Below are positions 46,194-57,489 of a DNA stretch of 64,000 nucleotides, piece by piece. The position numbers and the translations under genes are program-made. Position 1 is the first letter of the stretch. Each line of letters starts with the position of its first letter. Under the pieces are notes generated by a model that did not search any database, was not told the origin of the DNA, and saw only the letters and a list, made by a program, of their open reading frames with translations. Source of the stretch: Procambarus clarkii (lineage: Eukaryota; Arthropoda; Malacostraca; Decapoda; Cambaridae); assembly GCF_040958095.1 (NCBI RefSeq), contig NC_091195.1:27128881-27192880 (forward strand), written 5' to 3'.

Positions 46194-47339
46194 CGCATAC
46201 CGGCGTGGGTGGGCACACCGACGCACGACGCACGACGCACCACACACGACGTCAGCAGCCTAAACGACATGGAGGGACCGGCCCCAACACTGCAGGAGGT
46301 CCCGCACTCACACCACCTCCCAGCACGGCCGAGATGTGCAGCGGAGACGGGGTGACACAGAAGAATACACCTTCTGTGGCTTCAGGAGCCACAGAAGAAG
46401 GCAAAGGGTCAGGCGCAGAAGACGAAGAAGCTGAAGACGGTGGAGACGAAGAGGGAGTGTCCTGGAGATCCACAGCAGCACCAGGAACGCCATCTGGAAC
46501 AGTACACCCAACCGAGGACGGCACAACCTCCGGAGTACAAGCCCCACCAATATTAGACACAGCAGCCACAGGGTCTTCCACAAGCCACACCCACCGAGTC
46601 CTCTTCCTCCACAGCTAGTGGCGATAAATGTTCCTCACGAAAAAGGTTCAATGGAGCGACGACATCCGCCGAGCATCCAGCAGCCAGGTGGCCCAAACCA
46701 CAGCAAAGCCAGGTGCGTGGCTGACGTGCGTAGTACAATCGGACGTAATACCCCATGAACCGCACAGAGGACAGGATGTCCGACTGCAGCCGCATCCTCA
46801 GAGTGTGAATATTTGTCCGAACGCCCTTAAGTTTCTCAGAGGAAAGCATATTCACTCTGACACTCACGACAGTGCCATACCGTCCGAAGTACCTCCGCAG
46901 CAGCTCCTCTGGGAACTCGGGGGGTGCACCATGTCACACTGACGAAGGTAAGGGCACCACTCCAGTCGGAGATAACGACCGTACCAGCAGCGTCTGGCAG
47001 CGGAAACGACCGCCCTCTGTAATGGTGCAAAAACACCCTGTAATCCTCCTCTGCAGCAAACTTCACTACAGCTATATGGGAAGACACCAATTCCACCCCA
47101 AAGATCACAGCCACATCAACTCGCAGCATGTCACACAACACCAGCTCCACCGCCGGATAACCAGCCTTGCCGGTAAACTCCAGGCCCACCGAATGAGCCC
47201 GCAAAACGGGGAGAGGTCACCCCCCCCCCCATTACTCAGGCCACGTCAGCACACCACCTGCGGTCCGTCAACTACCCCGGGCAACATCTAGGACTGCAGG
47301 CGAGGAACAACCGCTCGCCACACCACGCAGAGGGCAACC

Positions 47340-47470
47340 CTTCGAAGACATTGTGGCTTGTTGAGCCTGAACCCGTTGATCCTTGTTTGTGTTACATCTG
47401 ACCTTCTGAAGACATTGTCCGGATCAACATCCTCCAAGTTGTGCCGTATTTTAAACATGTCAATGATGGC
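47340..47470 (-). mobile_element. LINE C-terminal fragment
   Basis: On minus: DMFKIRHNLEDVDPDNVF, RRSDVTQTRINGFRLNKPQC, typical of the region before the FF..R motif of CR1-type RTs. Overlaps in family with 43530-43800. Confidence 0.65.
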
Positions 47471-47764
47471 ACGTGTATAACTGGCTTTAGTAAATCATTG
47501 CGTTGTTTTCTACTGGAGTGTTGCTTTGATGCAACTTCAACTTAGCATTATGCAACCTTGCAATCCATGCATATACTTGGGTACTACTGCAAAGTATTGA
47601 TCAACGTTTACCAGAAATGTTGCAAATGTTGCTCATGAGGAAGTCAAATATGTAAATTGAGTATCCGCTTGATTTAGTTCTAACATAATAACCGGGACCC
47701 TCACAAAAACCCTGTAATTGCTCCTGGCACTTGCAACAATCTCCGTGACCCAAAGTGTATAAGC
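47471..47764. other. Spacer before the 17-bp array
   Basis: No gene. 47708-47738 nearly duplicates 7642-7671; in both places a minisatellite starts ~27-28 bp later. Confidence 0.6.
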
Positions 47765-48188
47765 GTAGACTGCTAGAGCGCAAAGACCGCTAGAGGGCGT
47801 AGACCGCTAGAGGGCCTAGACCGCTAGAGGGCGTAGACCGCTAGAGGGCGTAGACCACTAGAGGGCGTAGACCACTGGAGGGTGTAGACCACTAGAGGGC
47901 GTAGACCACTAGAGGGCGTAGACCACTAGAGGGCGTAGACCGCTAGAGGGCGTAGACCGCTAGAGGGCGTAGACCGCTAGAGGGCGTAGACCACTAGAGG
48001 GCGTAGACCACTAGAGGGCGTAGACCACTAGAGGGCGTAGACCGCTAGAGGGCGTAGACCACTAGAGGGCGTAGACCGCTAGAGGGCGTAGACCACTAGA
48101 GGGCGTAGACCACTAGAGGGCGTAGACCACTAGAGGGCGTAGACCACTAGAGGGCGTAGACCACTAGAGGGCGTAGACCACTAGAGGG
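47765..48188. repeat. 17-bp minisatellite, part 1
   Basis: Unit CGTAGACCGCTAGAGGG, here with many ACCACTAG variants; about 25 units. It is separated from part 2 by an 875-bp insertion. Confidence 0.95.
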
Positions 48189-49063
48189 TGCTATTACGTT
48201 ATGGGTCGTAATAATATTCATATCTGTCGTGAGTCGATAGATTGTCCCTTCCGGACAACCCACCAAACCAAAACCTGTGTAGAGTGCTTATTGTTACCAG
48301 GAGATCACCCTAGGCGCTTCTGGCACTTGGAGAGGGGTTCAACGTCACACGTTTAGGGGGGGGGGAGGGGGGTGCGGCTCCAATACTGACCTTGTTGTCA
48401 TGTGCACACACCCACTCGAGCCGCCATGACTCCCCACTCTCTCCTTATTTAGGTTTTCTGCCTTAACACAATATGTCTAATATCTCGATAAACCTTCTTA
48501 TGGTCGCTGGGCACACGACCAAGTGCAAACAATCACTGTAAACTGTTTGAAATGCTTACCACAGATATTGTTTCCTGTGAGAGCGCTTACTCGTTGAGCG
48601 GCCGACGCCCGGGAGCCCTCGGCTGCCCATAAAACTGCTTAAAATACTGCTTCACAATCTTTCTGAAGTTTACGACTTCAGCTCAGACGTTCACAAACAT
48701 ATTTCACCAGCGTGACGTCTGTCCACTTCCTTCTTCTTGAAGGTACATTACTCAGGGAGTTCTTCTTCACCAGGGGCTCACACGGAGCACGCCCTTCCCC
48801 CAACCACGACTTCCTCAGCTCAAGTGAGCTTAAGCTCCTCTGAGGCGAGCCTCACATCTCCAACAATCTCTCCACATCTCCTGACCAGTCATTTATCTAT
48901 ATCCTGATTCACTGCCCATACTCTTAAACTATTTATCAAATTTAATCACGTGTTTACTATGTATATATCCACGTCTATATCTCTTTGACCTCTTAGTTAG
49001 GTCTGGTCTTGCAGAATAACTCTCAAAGGTAGACTCGTTTTTCAGCTACCTGCGATCATAACA
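48189..49063. mobile_element. LTR-like insertion in the 17-bp array (possible solo LTR)
   Basis: 875 bp of unique sequence begins TGCTAT and ends ATAACA (5'-TG...CA-3'), as LTRs do, and lies exactly between array units. No ORF, and no clear target duplication (array units are too alike to judge). Contains a run of ~9 G. The LTR call is inference from the termini and placement. Confidence 0.4.
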
Positions 49064-52000
49064 GCGTAGACCGATAGAGGGGCATAGACCGATCGAGGGC
49101 GTAGACCGCTAGAGGGCGAAGACCGCTAGAGGGCGAAGACCGCTAGAGGGCGAAGACCGCTAGAGGGCATAGACCGCTAGAGGGCATAGACCGCTAGAGG
49201 GCGAAGACCGCTAGAGGGCGAAGACCGCTAGAGGGCGAAGACCGCTAGAGGGCGAAGACAGCTAGAGGGCGTAGACCGCTAGAGGACGTAGACCGCTAGA
49301 GGACGTAGACCGCTAGAGGACGTAGACCGCTAGAGGACGTAGACCGCTAGAGGACGTAGACCGCTAGAGGACGTAGACCGCTAGAGGACGTAGACCGCTA
49401 GAGGACGTAGACCGCTAGAGGACGTAGACCGCTAGAGGACGTAGACCGCTAGAGGACGTAGACCGCTAGAGGACGAAGACCGCTAGAGGACGTAGACCGC
49501 TAGAGGACGTAGACGGCTAGAGGGCATAGACCGCTAGAGGGCGAAGACCGCTAGAGGGCATAGACCGCTAGAGGACGTAGACCGCTAGAGGACGTAGACC
49601 GCTAGAGGACGTAGACCGCTAGAGGACGTAGACCGCTAGAGGGCGTAGACCGCTAGAGGACGAAGACCGCTAGAGGACGTAGACCGCTAGAGGGCGTAGA
49701 CCGCTAGAGGGCGAAGACCGCTAGAGGACGTAGACCGCTAGAGGACGTAGACCGCTAGAGGGCGAAGACCGCTAGAGGGCATAGACCGCTAGAGGACGTA
49801 GACCGCTAGAGGACGTAGACCGCTAGAGGACGTAGACCGCTAGAGGGCGAAGACCGCTAGAGGGCGAAGACCGCTAGAGGACGTAGACCGCTAGAGGGCG
49901 AAGACCGCTAGAGGGCATAGACCGCTAGAGGACGTAGACCGCTAGAGGACGTAGACCGCTAGAGGACGTAGACCGCTAGAGGACGTAGACCGCTAGAGGA
50001 CGTAGACCGCTAGAGGACGTAGACCGCTAGAGGGCGTAGACCGCTAGAGGGCGAAGACCGCTAGAGGACGTAGACCGCTAGAGGGCGAAGACCGCTAGAG
50101 GGCATAGACCGCTAGAGGACGTAGACCGCTAGAGGACGTAGACCGCTAGAGGACGTAGACCGCTAGAGGACGTAGACCGCTAGAGGACGTAGACCGCTAG
50201 AGGGCATAGACCGCTAGAGGACGTAGACCGCTAGAGGACGTAGACCGCTAGAGGACGTAGACCGCTAGAGGACGTAGACCGCTAGAGGACGTAGACCGCT
50301 AGAGGACGTAGACCGCTAGAGGACGTAGACCGCTAGAGGACGTAGACCGCTAGAGGACGTAGACCGCTAGAGGACGTAGACCGCTAGAGGACGTAGACCG
50401 CTAGAGGACGTAGACCGCTAGAGGACGAAGACCGCTAGAGGACGTAGACCGCTAGAGGACGTAGACGGCTAGAGGGCATAGACCGCTAGAGGGCGAAGAC
50501 CGCTAGAGGGCATAGACCGCTAGAGGACGTAGACCGCTAGAGGACGTAGACCGCTAGAGGACGTAGACCGCTAGAGGACGTAGACCGCTAGAGGGCGTAG
50601 ACCGCTAGAGGACGAAGACCGCTAGAGGACGTAGACCGCTAGAGGGCGTAGACCGCTAGAGGGCGAAGACCGCTAGAGGACGTAGACCGCTAGAGGACGT
50701 AGACCGCTAGAGGGCGAAGACCGCTAGAGGGCATAGACCGCTAGAGGACGTAGACCGCTAGAGGACGTAGACCGCTAGAGGACGTAGACCGCTAGAGGGC
50801 GAAGACCGCTAGAGGGCGAAGACCGCTAGAGGACGTAGACCGCTAGAGGGCGAAGACCGCTAGAGGGCATAGACCGCTAGAGGACGTAGACCGCTAGAGG
50901 ACGTAGACCGCTAGAGGACGTAGACCGCTAGAGGACGTAGACCGCTAGAGGACGTAGACCGCTAGAGGACGTAGACCGCTAGAGGGCGTAGACCGCTAGA
51001 GGGCGAAGACCGCTAGAGGACGTAGACCGCTAGAGGGCGAAGACCGCTAGAGGGCATAGACCGCTAGAGGAGGTAGACCGCTAGAGGACGTAGACCGCTA
51101 GAGGACGTAGACCGCTAGAGGACGTAGACCGCTAGAGGACGTAGACCGCTAGAGGGCATAGACCGCTAGAGGACGTAGACCGCTAGAGGACGTAGACCGC
51201 TAGAGGACGTAGACCGCTAGAGGACGTAGACCGCTAGAGGACGTAGACCGCTAGAGGACGTAGACCGCTAGAGGGCGTAGACCGCTAGAGGACGTAGACC
51301 GCTAGAGGGCATAGACCGCTAGAGGGCGAAGACCGCTAGAGGACGTAGACCGCTAGAGGACGAAGACCGCTAGAGGACGTAAACCGCTAGAGGGCGAAGA
51401 CCGCTAGAGGGCATAGACCGCTAGAGGACGTAGACCGCTAGAGGACGTAACCGCTAGAGGACGTAGACCGCTAGAGGACGTAGACCGCTAGAGGACGAAG
51501 ACCGCTAGAGGGCGAAGACCGCTAGAGGGCGAAGACCGCTAGAGGGCGAAGACCGCTAGAGGGCATAGACCGCTAGAGGACGTAGACCGCTAGAGGGCAT
51601 AGACCGCTAGAGGACGTAGACCGCTAGAGGGCATAGACCGCTAGAGGGCGAAGACCGCTAGAGGGCATAGACCGCTAGAGGACGTAGACCGCTAGAGGAC
51701 GTAGACCGCTAGAGGACGTAGACCGCTAGAGGGCATAGACCGCTAGAGGACGTAGACCGCTAGAGGACGTAGACCGCTAGAGGGCGTAGACCGCTAGAGG
51801 ACGTAGACCGCTAGAGGGCGTAGACCGCTAGAGGGCATAGACCGCTAGAGGGCATAGACCGCTAGAGGACGTAGACCGCTAGAGGACGTAGACCGCTAGA
51901 GGACGTAGACCGCTAGAGGGCATAGACCGCTAGAGGGCATAGACCGCTAGAGGACGTAGACCGCTAGAGGACGTAGACCGCTAGAGGGCATAGACCGCTA

Positions 52001-52872
52001 GAGGACGTAGACCGCTAGAGGACGTAGACCGCTAGAGGACGTAGACCGCTAGAGGACGTAGACCGCTAGAGGACGTAGACCGCTAGAGGACGTAGACCGC
52101 TAGAGGGCATAGACCGCTAGAGGACATAGACCGCTAGAAGGCATAGACCGCTAGAGGACGTAGACCGCTAGAGGACGTAGACCGCTAGAGGACGTAGACC
52201 GCTAGAGGACGTAGACCGCTAGAGGACGTAGACCGCTAGAGGACGTAGACCGCTAGAGGACGAAGACCGCTAGAGGACGTAGACCGCTAGAGGACGTAGA
52301 CCGCTAGAGGACGTAGACTGCTAGAGGGCATAGACCGCTAGAGGGCATAGACCGCTAGAGGACGTAGACCGCTAGAGGGCATAGACCGCTAGAGGACGTA
52401 GACCGCTAGAGGACGTAGACCGCTAGAGAGCGTAGACCGCTAGAGGGCATAGACCGCTAGAGGGCATAGACCGCTAGAGGACGTAGACCGCTAGAGGACG
52501 TAGACCGCTAGAGGACGTAGACCGCTAGAGGACGTAGACCGCTAGAGGACGTAGACCGCTAGAGGACGTAGACCGCTAGAGGGCATAGACCGCTAGAGGA
52601 CATAGACCGCTAGAGGGCATAGACCGCTAGAGGACGTAGACCGCTAGAGGACGTAGACCGCTAGAGGACGTAGACCGCTAGAGGACGTAGACCGCTAGAG
52701 GGCATAGACCGCTAGAGGACGTAGACCGCTAGAGGACGTAGACCGCTAGAGGACGTAGACCGCTAGAGGACGTAGACCGCTAGAGGGCATAGGCCGCTAG
52801 AGGACGTAGACCGCTAGAGGACGTAGACCGCTAGAGGACGTAGACCGCTAGAGGACGTAGACCGCTAGAGAG
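49064..52872. repeat. 17-bp minisatellite, part 2 (about 224 units)
   Basis: Same unit as part 1, mostly with GCTAGAGGACGTAGACC, plus GGGCGAAG and GGGCATAG alleles. A 952-bp block (56 units) from about 49270 is repeated almost exactly from about 50222 (for example GACGGCTAG at 49512 and 50464). No ORF survives, because TAG is built into the unit. Confidence 0.95.
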
Positions 52873-52918
52873 GCTCACTGCATTAAACTGAGATTATTAA
52901 ACTGGGGGGGGGGGGGGG

Positions 52919-52988
52919 GCCTCGTAGCCTGGTGGATAGCGCGCAGGATTCGTAATTCTGTGGCGCGGGTTCGATTCCCGCACGAGGC
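52919..52988 (+). tRNA. tRNA-Thr(CGT)-like head of a SINE
   Basis: Acceptor GCCTCGT/ACGAGGC (7/7), anticodon arm CAGGA-TTCGTAA-TTCTG, T arm GCGGG/CCCGC and a weak D arm. Continuous with the SINE body, so most likely not a functional tRNA gene. Confidence 0.4.
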
Positions 52989-53162
52989 AGAAGCAAATGG
53001 GCAAAGTTTCTTTCACCCTGAATGCCCCTGTTACCTAGCAGTAAATAGGTACCTGGGAGTTAGTCAGCTGTCACGGGCTGCTTCCTGGGGGTGGAGGCCT
53101 GGTCGAGGACCGGGCCGCGGGGACACTAAAGCCCCGAAATCATTTCAAGATAACCTCAAGAT
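52919..53162 (+). mobile_element. tRNA-headed SINE, copy 4 (Thr-CGT head)
   Basis: Closely matches the 38861-39110 copy. It is preceded by a run of about 17 G. Body and two-hairpin 3' module are intact, ending AAATCATTTCAAGATAACC. Confidence 0.87.
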
Positions 53163-53234
53163 GAAGAACCTCGTCACTCTGCAAGTTCCTGGTATTTCTA
53201 AGAACTTCCGTCATGTGTTTCACGCCATTCACTC

Positions 53235-53485
53235 TGCCCGAAACGCTGCGCGTACTAGTGGCTTTACAAGACTGTAATTACCATATTATGTATCCTCACA
53301 TTCCCAATGTACCTTCTTGTATATGCATAAATAAATAAATTTGCACTGCCCGAAACGCTTTGCGTAATAGTGGCTTTAGGCATTGTATGTACTAGCTCTA
53401 TCTTTAAAGCCAACAAACTTTGTAAAATCTCTTTATGTATGTACATTACCTAAATAAAAATTATTATTATTATTATTATTATAAA
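53235..53485 (+). repeat. Two LINE-type 3' tails in tandem
   Basis: The first (53235-53338) starts TGCCCGAAACGCTGCGCGTA and ends in (AAAT)n. The second (53347-53485) starts TGCCCGAAACGCTTTGCGTA and ends in (ATT)n. Both begin at the same base of the core. Confidence 0.75.
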
Positions 53486-53575
53486 TAAATATATTAAATA
53501 CCATCAACAATAATGATAAAGCCATTAAATGCCACAATAATGATGATATCTCCTTTTCTAAACACACGAAGATTA

Positions 53576-54215
53576 TTATGGACTTCTGTCTGCAGTGTTT
53601 TGTACCAGTTTACTGTTAGCTACTAGTTCTTTCCTAACTGTTTGTCTAACTTCTGCTTCTTGTTGGTCATTTCTGGTTTTGACTAGCAAACATACTTCCT
53701 TGGTCGTCTCTTTCTTATTTACAACTTGTGCACACGTCTCTTTTATTTCCTTTTTGTAATTTTCTAGTTCTTTCTGAACCTCTTCTATGTGAGTTGTCCC
53801 TGAAGTTCCGCCTTGCATATCCTTGCCTAACTCTATGTTAGCCCTCAGGGTTCCTTGGAGTTGTTCACCATATGAGTCTATTTTCTTGTTAATTTCGTCA
53901 AATTCATCACTCTTCACTTTCCATACCTCCTTTTCGTGCACTAGTTCCTTGATACGTTCCTCCTGTTTCTTTACCTTGTCTGTTAAGGCGGCAATTTTCC
54001 TGCTTTTCTGAAGAATGTTTCCTTTTAAAGTTCAAAACTCATCCCTAAAAGCTTCCTTGTCTTGTTATAATTTTAGGACCTTTCTTCATACTCCTTTAAC
54101 CTGTCCTCAATAATCTCCAACTTGCCAAAGAAAACCTCATTTCCTTATATCTTGTGCTGAGAATCCTTCGAACCATTCTTCAGCTGGTGTGTTTACGCCT
54201 CCCGCGGTGGCGGCC
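53576..54215 (-). pseudogene. LINE ORF1 remnant (coiled coil)
   Basis: On minus it begins MAATAGGVNTPAEEWFEGFS near 54215. After several stops it runs open from about 54000 to 53576 (KIAALTDKVKKQEERIKEL, EFDEINKKIDSYGEQLQG, IEEVQKELENYKKEIKET). This is Lys/Glu-rich heptad sequence typical of coiled-coil ORF1 proteins of LINEs. It could be the ORF1 type that goes with LINE-B, but nothing links them directly. Stops near 54140-54030 make it a pseudogene. Confidence 0.55.
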
Positions 54216-54304
54216 ATCTTTGTTATTGACCATCTTTTGTTTTGGAGAAGAAACTTTTCCAACACAGAATATTTTCACTCACCTTCAGTTAATTCTTGTG
54301 TCTT

Positions 54305-54900
54305 ATTTGTGAGAGAGGGAGAGAGAGGGAGAGAGAAGGGGGAGAGAGGGAGAGAGAGACGGGGGAAGAGAGAGGGAGGGAGGGAGAGACGAGGGAGGGA
54401 AATATTAGTGTGTGCGTGTATGTGCGTTTGTAGGTGTGTGTGAGAGTGTGTGTAAGTGCGTTTATAGGTGTGAGTGTGTGCGTGTCTACTTGGGAGTGAG
54501 TGGGGGTGTAGGGGTGGAGTTGTGGGTGCAACACTGTGGGGATATGTGCGTAGAGGGGAAGGGAGGAGTGTTGTAACAGTGTGAGAGGGGGTGGGTAAGT
54601 GGGGGGAGGGGGGTGAAGGTAGGGGGTTGAGATGGAAGGGGGTGGAGATTGTGGTGGTGGGGGGGGGGGAGGCTACGTTACACAATGCAGTCTTGGGATT
54701 ATTGCGCCACCTGACGTTGTTGGTGGGGGAGGGTGGGGGAGGGTGGGGGAGGGAGACTGGAGGGGTTGACGGGGTTGGGGAAGGGGGTCTTTCCGGTGGG
54801 GTATGAAACAGGTTTTAAGACCATTGCGTCAGGTTATGTGCATGGCTGAGGGGGGTTGATGGGGTTGTAAGGGAGGGGGGGATTGTGGGGGGTGGGGGTT
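54305..54900. repeat. Purine and GT-rich low-complexity tract
   Basis: (GAGAGAGGGA)n at 54308-54400, GTGTGTGCG-type repeats at 54405-54490, then G-rich sequence with GTGGGGGAGG repeats near 54725-54755. No gene. Confidence 0.85.
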
Positions 54901-54904
54901 GACG

Positions 54905-56548
54905 GGACGGGGTGTCTGTGTCACAGGAGTGGGGGGGGGGCGGGGTGTCTGTGTCACAGGAGTGGGGGGGGGGCGGGGTGTCTGTGTCACAGGAGTGGGG
55001 GGCGGGGTGTCTGTGTCACAGGAGGGGGGGCGGGGTGTCTGTGTCTCAGGAGTGGGGGGCGGGGTGTCTGTGTCACAAGAGTGGGGGGCGGGGTGTCTGT
55101 GTCACAGGAGTGGGGGGCGGGGTGTCTGTGTCACAGGAGTGGGGGGCGGGGTGTCTGTGTCACAGGAGGGGGGGCGGGGTGTCTGTGTCACAAGAGTGGG
55201 GGGGGTCTGTATCGCAGGAGGGGGGCGGGGTGTCTGTGTCACAGGAGTGGGGGGCGGGGTGTCTGTGTCACAGGAGTGGGGGGCGGGGTGTCTGTGTCAC
55301 AGGAGGGGGGGGCGGGGTGTCTGTGTCACAAGAGTGGGGGGGGTCTGTATCGCAGGAGGGGGCGGGGTGTCTGTGTCACAGGAGTGGGGGGCGGGGTGTC
55401 TGTGTCACAGGAGTGGGGGGCGGGGTGTCTGTGTCACAGGAGGGGGGGCGGGGTGTCTGTGTCACAAGAGTGGGGGGCGGGGTGTCTGTGTCACAGGAGT
55501 GGGGGGCGGGGTGTCTGTGTCACAGGAGTGGGGGAAGGGGTGTCTGTGTCACAGGAGGGGGGCGGGGTGTCTGTGTCACAGGAGTGGGGGCGGGGTGTCT
55601 GTGTCACAGGAGTGGGGGGCGGGGTGTCTGTGTCACAGGAGTGGGGGGCGGGGTGTCTGTGTCACAGGAGTGGGGGCGGGGTGTCTGTGTCACAGGAGTG
55701 GGGCGGGGTGTCTGTGTCACAGGAGTGGGGGGCGGGGTGTCTGTGTCACAGGAGTGGGGGGCGGGGTGTCTGTGTCACAGGAGTGGGGGGCGGGGTGTCT
55801 GTGTCACAGGAGTGGGGGGCGGGGTGTCTGTGTCACAGGAGTGGGGGGCGGGGTGTCTGTGTCACAGGAGTGGGGGGCGGGGTGTCTGTATCGCAGGAGG
55901 GGGGCGGGGTGTCTGTGTCACAGGAGTGGGGGGCGGGGTGTCTGTGTCACAGGAGTGGGGGAAGGGGTGTCTGTGTCACAGGAGGGGGGCGGGGTGTCTG
56001 TGTCACAAGAGTGGGGGGGGGGTCTGTATCGCAGGAGGGGGGCGGGGTGTCTGTGTCACAGGAGTGGGGGGCGGGGTGTCTGTGTCACAGGAGTGGGGGG
56101 CGGGGTGTCTGTGTCACAGGAGGGGGGCGGGGTGTCTGTGTCACAGGAGTGGGGGGCGGGGTGTCTGTGTCACAGGAGGGGGGCGGGGTGTCTGTGTCTC
56201 AGGAGTGGGGGGCGGGGTGTCTGTGTCACAGGAGTGGGGGAAGGGGTGTCTGTGTCACAGGAGGGGGGCGGGGTGTCTGTGTCACAGGAGTGGGGGCGGG
56301 GTGTCTGTGTCACAGGAGTGGGGGAAGGGGTGTCTGTGTCACAGGAGTGGGGGGCGGGGTGTCTGTGTCACAGGAGGGGGGCGGGGTGTCTGTGTCACAG
56401 GAGTGGGGGAAGGGGTGTCTGTGTCACAGGAGTGGGGGGCGGGGTGTCTGTGTCACAGGAGGGGGGCGGGGTGTCTGTGTCACAGGAGTGGGGGGCGGGG
56501 TGTCTGTGTCACAGGAGTGGGGGGCGGGGTGTCTGTGTCACAGGAGGG
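54905..56548. repeat. 29-bp G-rich minisatellite
   Basis: Units carry GGGGTGTCTGTGTCACAGGA followed by a variable G run (TGGGGGGCGGGG, GGGGGGCGGGG, TGGGGGAAGGGG). About 57 units. G-run length changes alter frame. Periodic peptides such as CLCHRSGGRGV are artefacts. Confidence 0.95.
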
Positions 56549-56617
56549 GAAGGGGGCGCCAAATTATAACCTTCACACGTAAACAAAGACGTGACAGAAT
56601 GCGTCACTCGGCCACTT

Positions 56618-56650
56618 GAGGTTAGGGCTGGAACTGGATGGGTGACCACG
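56618..56650 (+). other. Short 5S rRNA-like segment
   Basis: GGTTAG...CTGGATGGGTGACCAC resembles the internal control region (C box, TTGGATGGGTGACC) of eukaryotic 5S rRNA. The rest of a 5S gene is not visible, so at most a fragment. Confidence 0.25.
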
Positions 56651-56730
56651 GTGGAGGCCTCACCCTAGGCCTGGGGCACCGGCCACCCTGCGATCCATCC
56701 ATCCTGCCTCCCGAAGGTAATTCACCCGAA

Positions 56731-57064
56731 GCTAGTGGAGGTCATCCTCCCTTGGGTAGGGGGGTGGGGTGACCTCTCTACAGGCAGGAGCTCCTGGGCT
56801 TGCTCAAGCTGGTGGAGGTCATCCTCCCTTGGGTAGGGGGGTGGGGTGACCTCTCTACAGGCAGGAGCTCCTGGGCTTGCTCAAGCTGGTGGAGGTCATC
56901 CTCCCTTGGGTTGGGGGGTGGGGTGACCTCTCTACAGGCAGGAGCTCCTGGGCTTGCTCAAGCTGGTGGAGGTCATCCTCCCTTGGGTAGGGGGGTGGGG
57001 TGACCTCTCTACAGGCAGGAGCTCCTGGGCTTGCTCAAGCTGGTGGAGGTCATCCTCCCACGGA
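56731..57064. repeat. 77-bp tandem repeat, about 4 copies
   Basis: GGTGGAGGTCATCCTCCC starts at 56811, 56888, 56965 and 57042, exactly 77 bp apart, plus a degenerate first copy at ~56734. Copies differ by single bases. Confidence 0.93.
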
Positions 57065-57261
57065 GGTAACCTCTCTGAAACCCTCCAAGCCTTCTTTCTT
57101 GAAGGTCAGCATCCCTCCAAATGGATTACCAAAACCGCCACTGTGCTCAGAATGAATAATATTCATCACCTCTACCAAGAGAGACAACAATGACACTTTC
57201 CTGCCCCATGGGAGATCACCCCTTTTCAAATTACTGTCCCCCCCCCCTTGCCCACCCTGAG

Positions 57262-57489
57262 GGAGCCGGTCGGCCGAGCGGACAGCACGCGGGACTTGTG
57301 ATCCTGTGGTCCTGGGTTCGATCCCAGGCGCCGGCGAGAAACAATGGGTAGAGTTTCTTTCACCCTATGCCCCTGTTACCTAGCAGTAAATTAGGTACCT
57401 GGGTGTTAGTCAGCTGTCACGGGCTGCTTCCTGGGGGTGGAGGCCTGGTCGAGGGGACACTAAAAGCCCCGAAATCATCTCAAGATAAC
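57262..57489 (+). mobile_element. tRNA-headed SINE, copy 5
   Basis: Head at 57265-57335 like the 38.06-kb copy. The first 3' hairpin is disrupted by a ~12-bp deletion (GGTCGAGGGGACACT). Tail AAATCATCTCAAGATAACC. Confidence 0.85.

Larger units (their letters stand above)
44202..47210 (-). pseudogene. Gag-like ORF1 remnant with zinc-knuckle trace, minisatellite and SINE inside
   Basis: Consecutive minus-strand open pieces look like one broken ORF. 47204-46836 has GLEFTGKAGYPAVELVLCDM, VVKFAAEEDYRVFLHHYRG and TVVISDWSGALTFVSV. After a shift, 46867-46553 has VSVRVNMLSSEKLKGVRTN and YYARQPRTWLCCGLGHLAAG, where a CCHC knuckle has lost its first Cys and one residue. A Ser/Pro-rich segment follows (46590-46260). 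The SINE at 45943-46193 comes next, then 45899-45639, the 29/30-bp minisatellite and 44552-44202. The first two blocks resemble CCHC gag-like ORF1 proteins of retroelements; the partner RT is not in the window. That the later pieces belong to the same ORF is inference from position and strand. Confidence 0.5.

Noticed and set aside
54883..56619. Gly/Val/Cys-rich frames of about 560-580 codons
   Set aside because: G-rich 29-bp repeat read in all frames.
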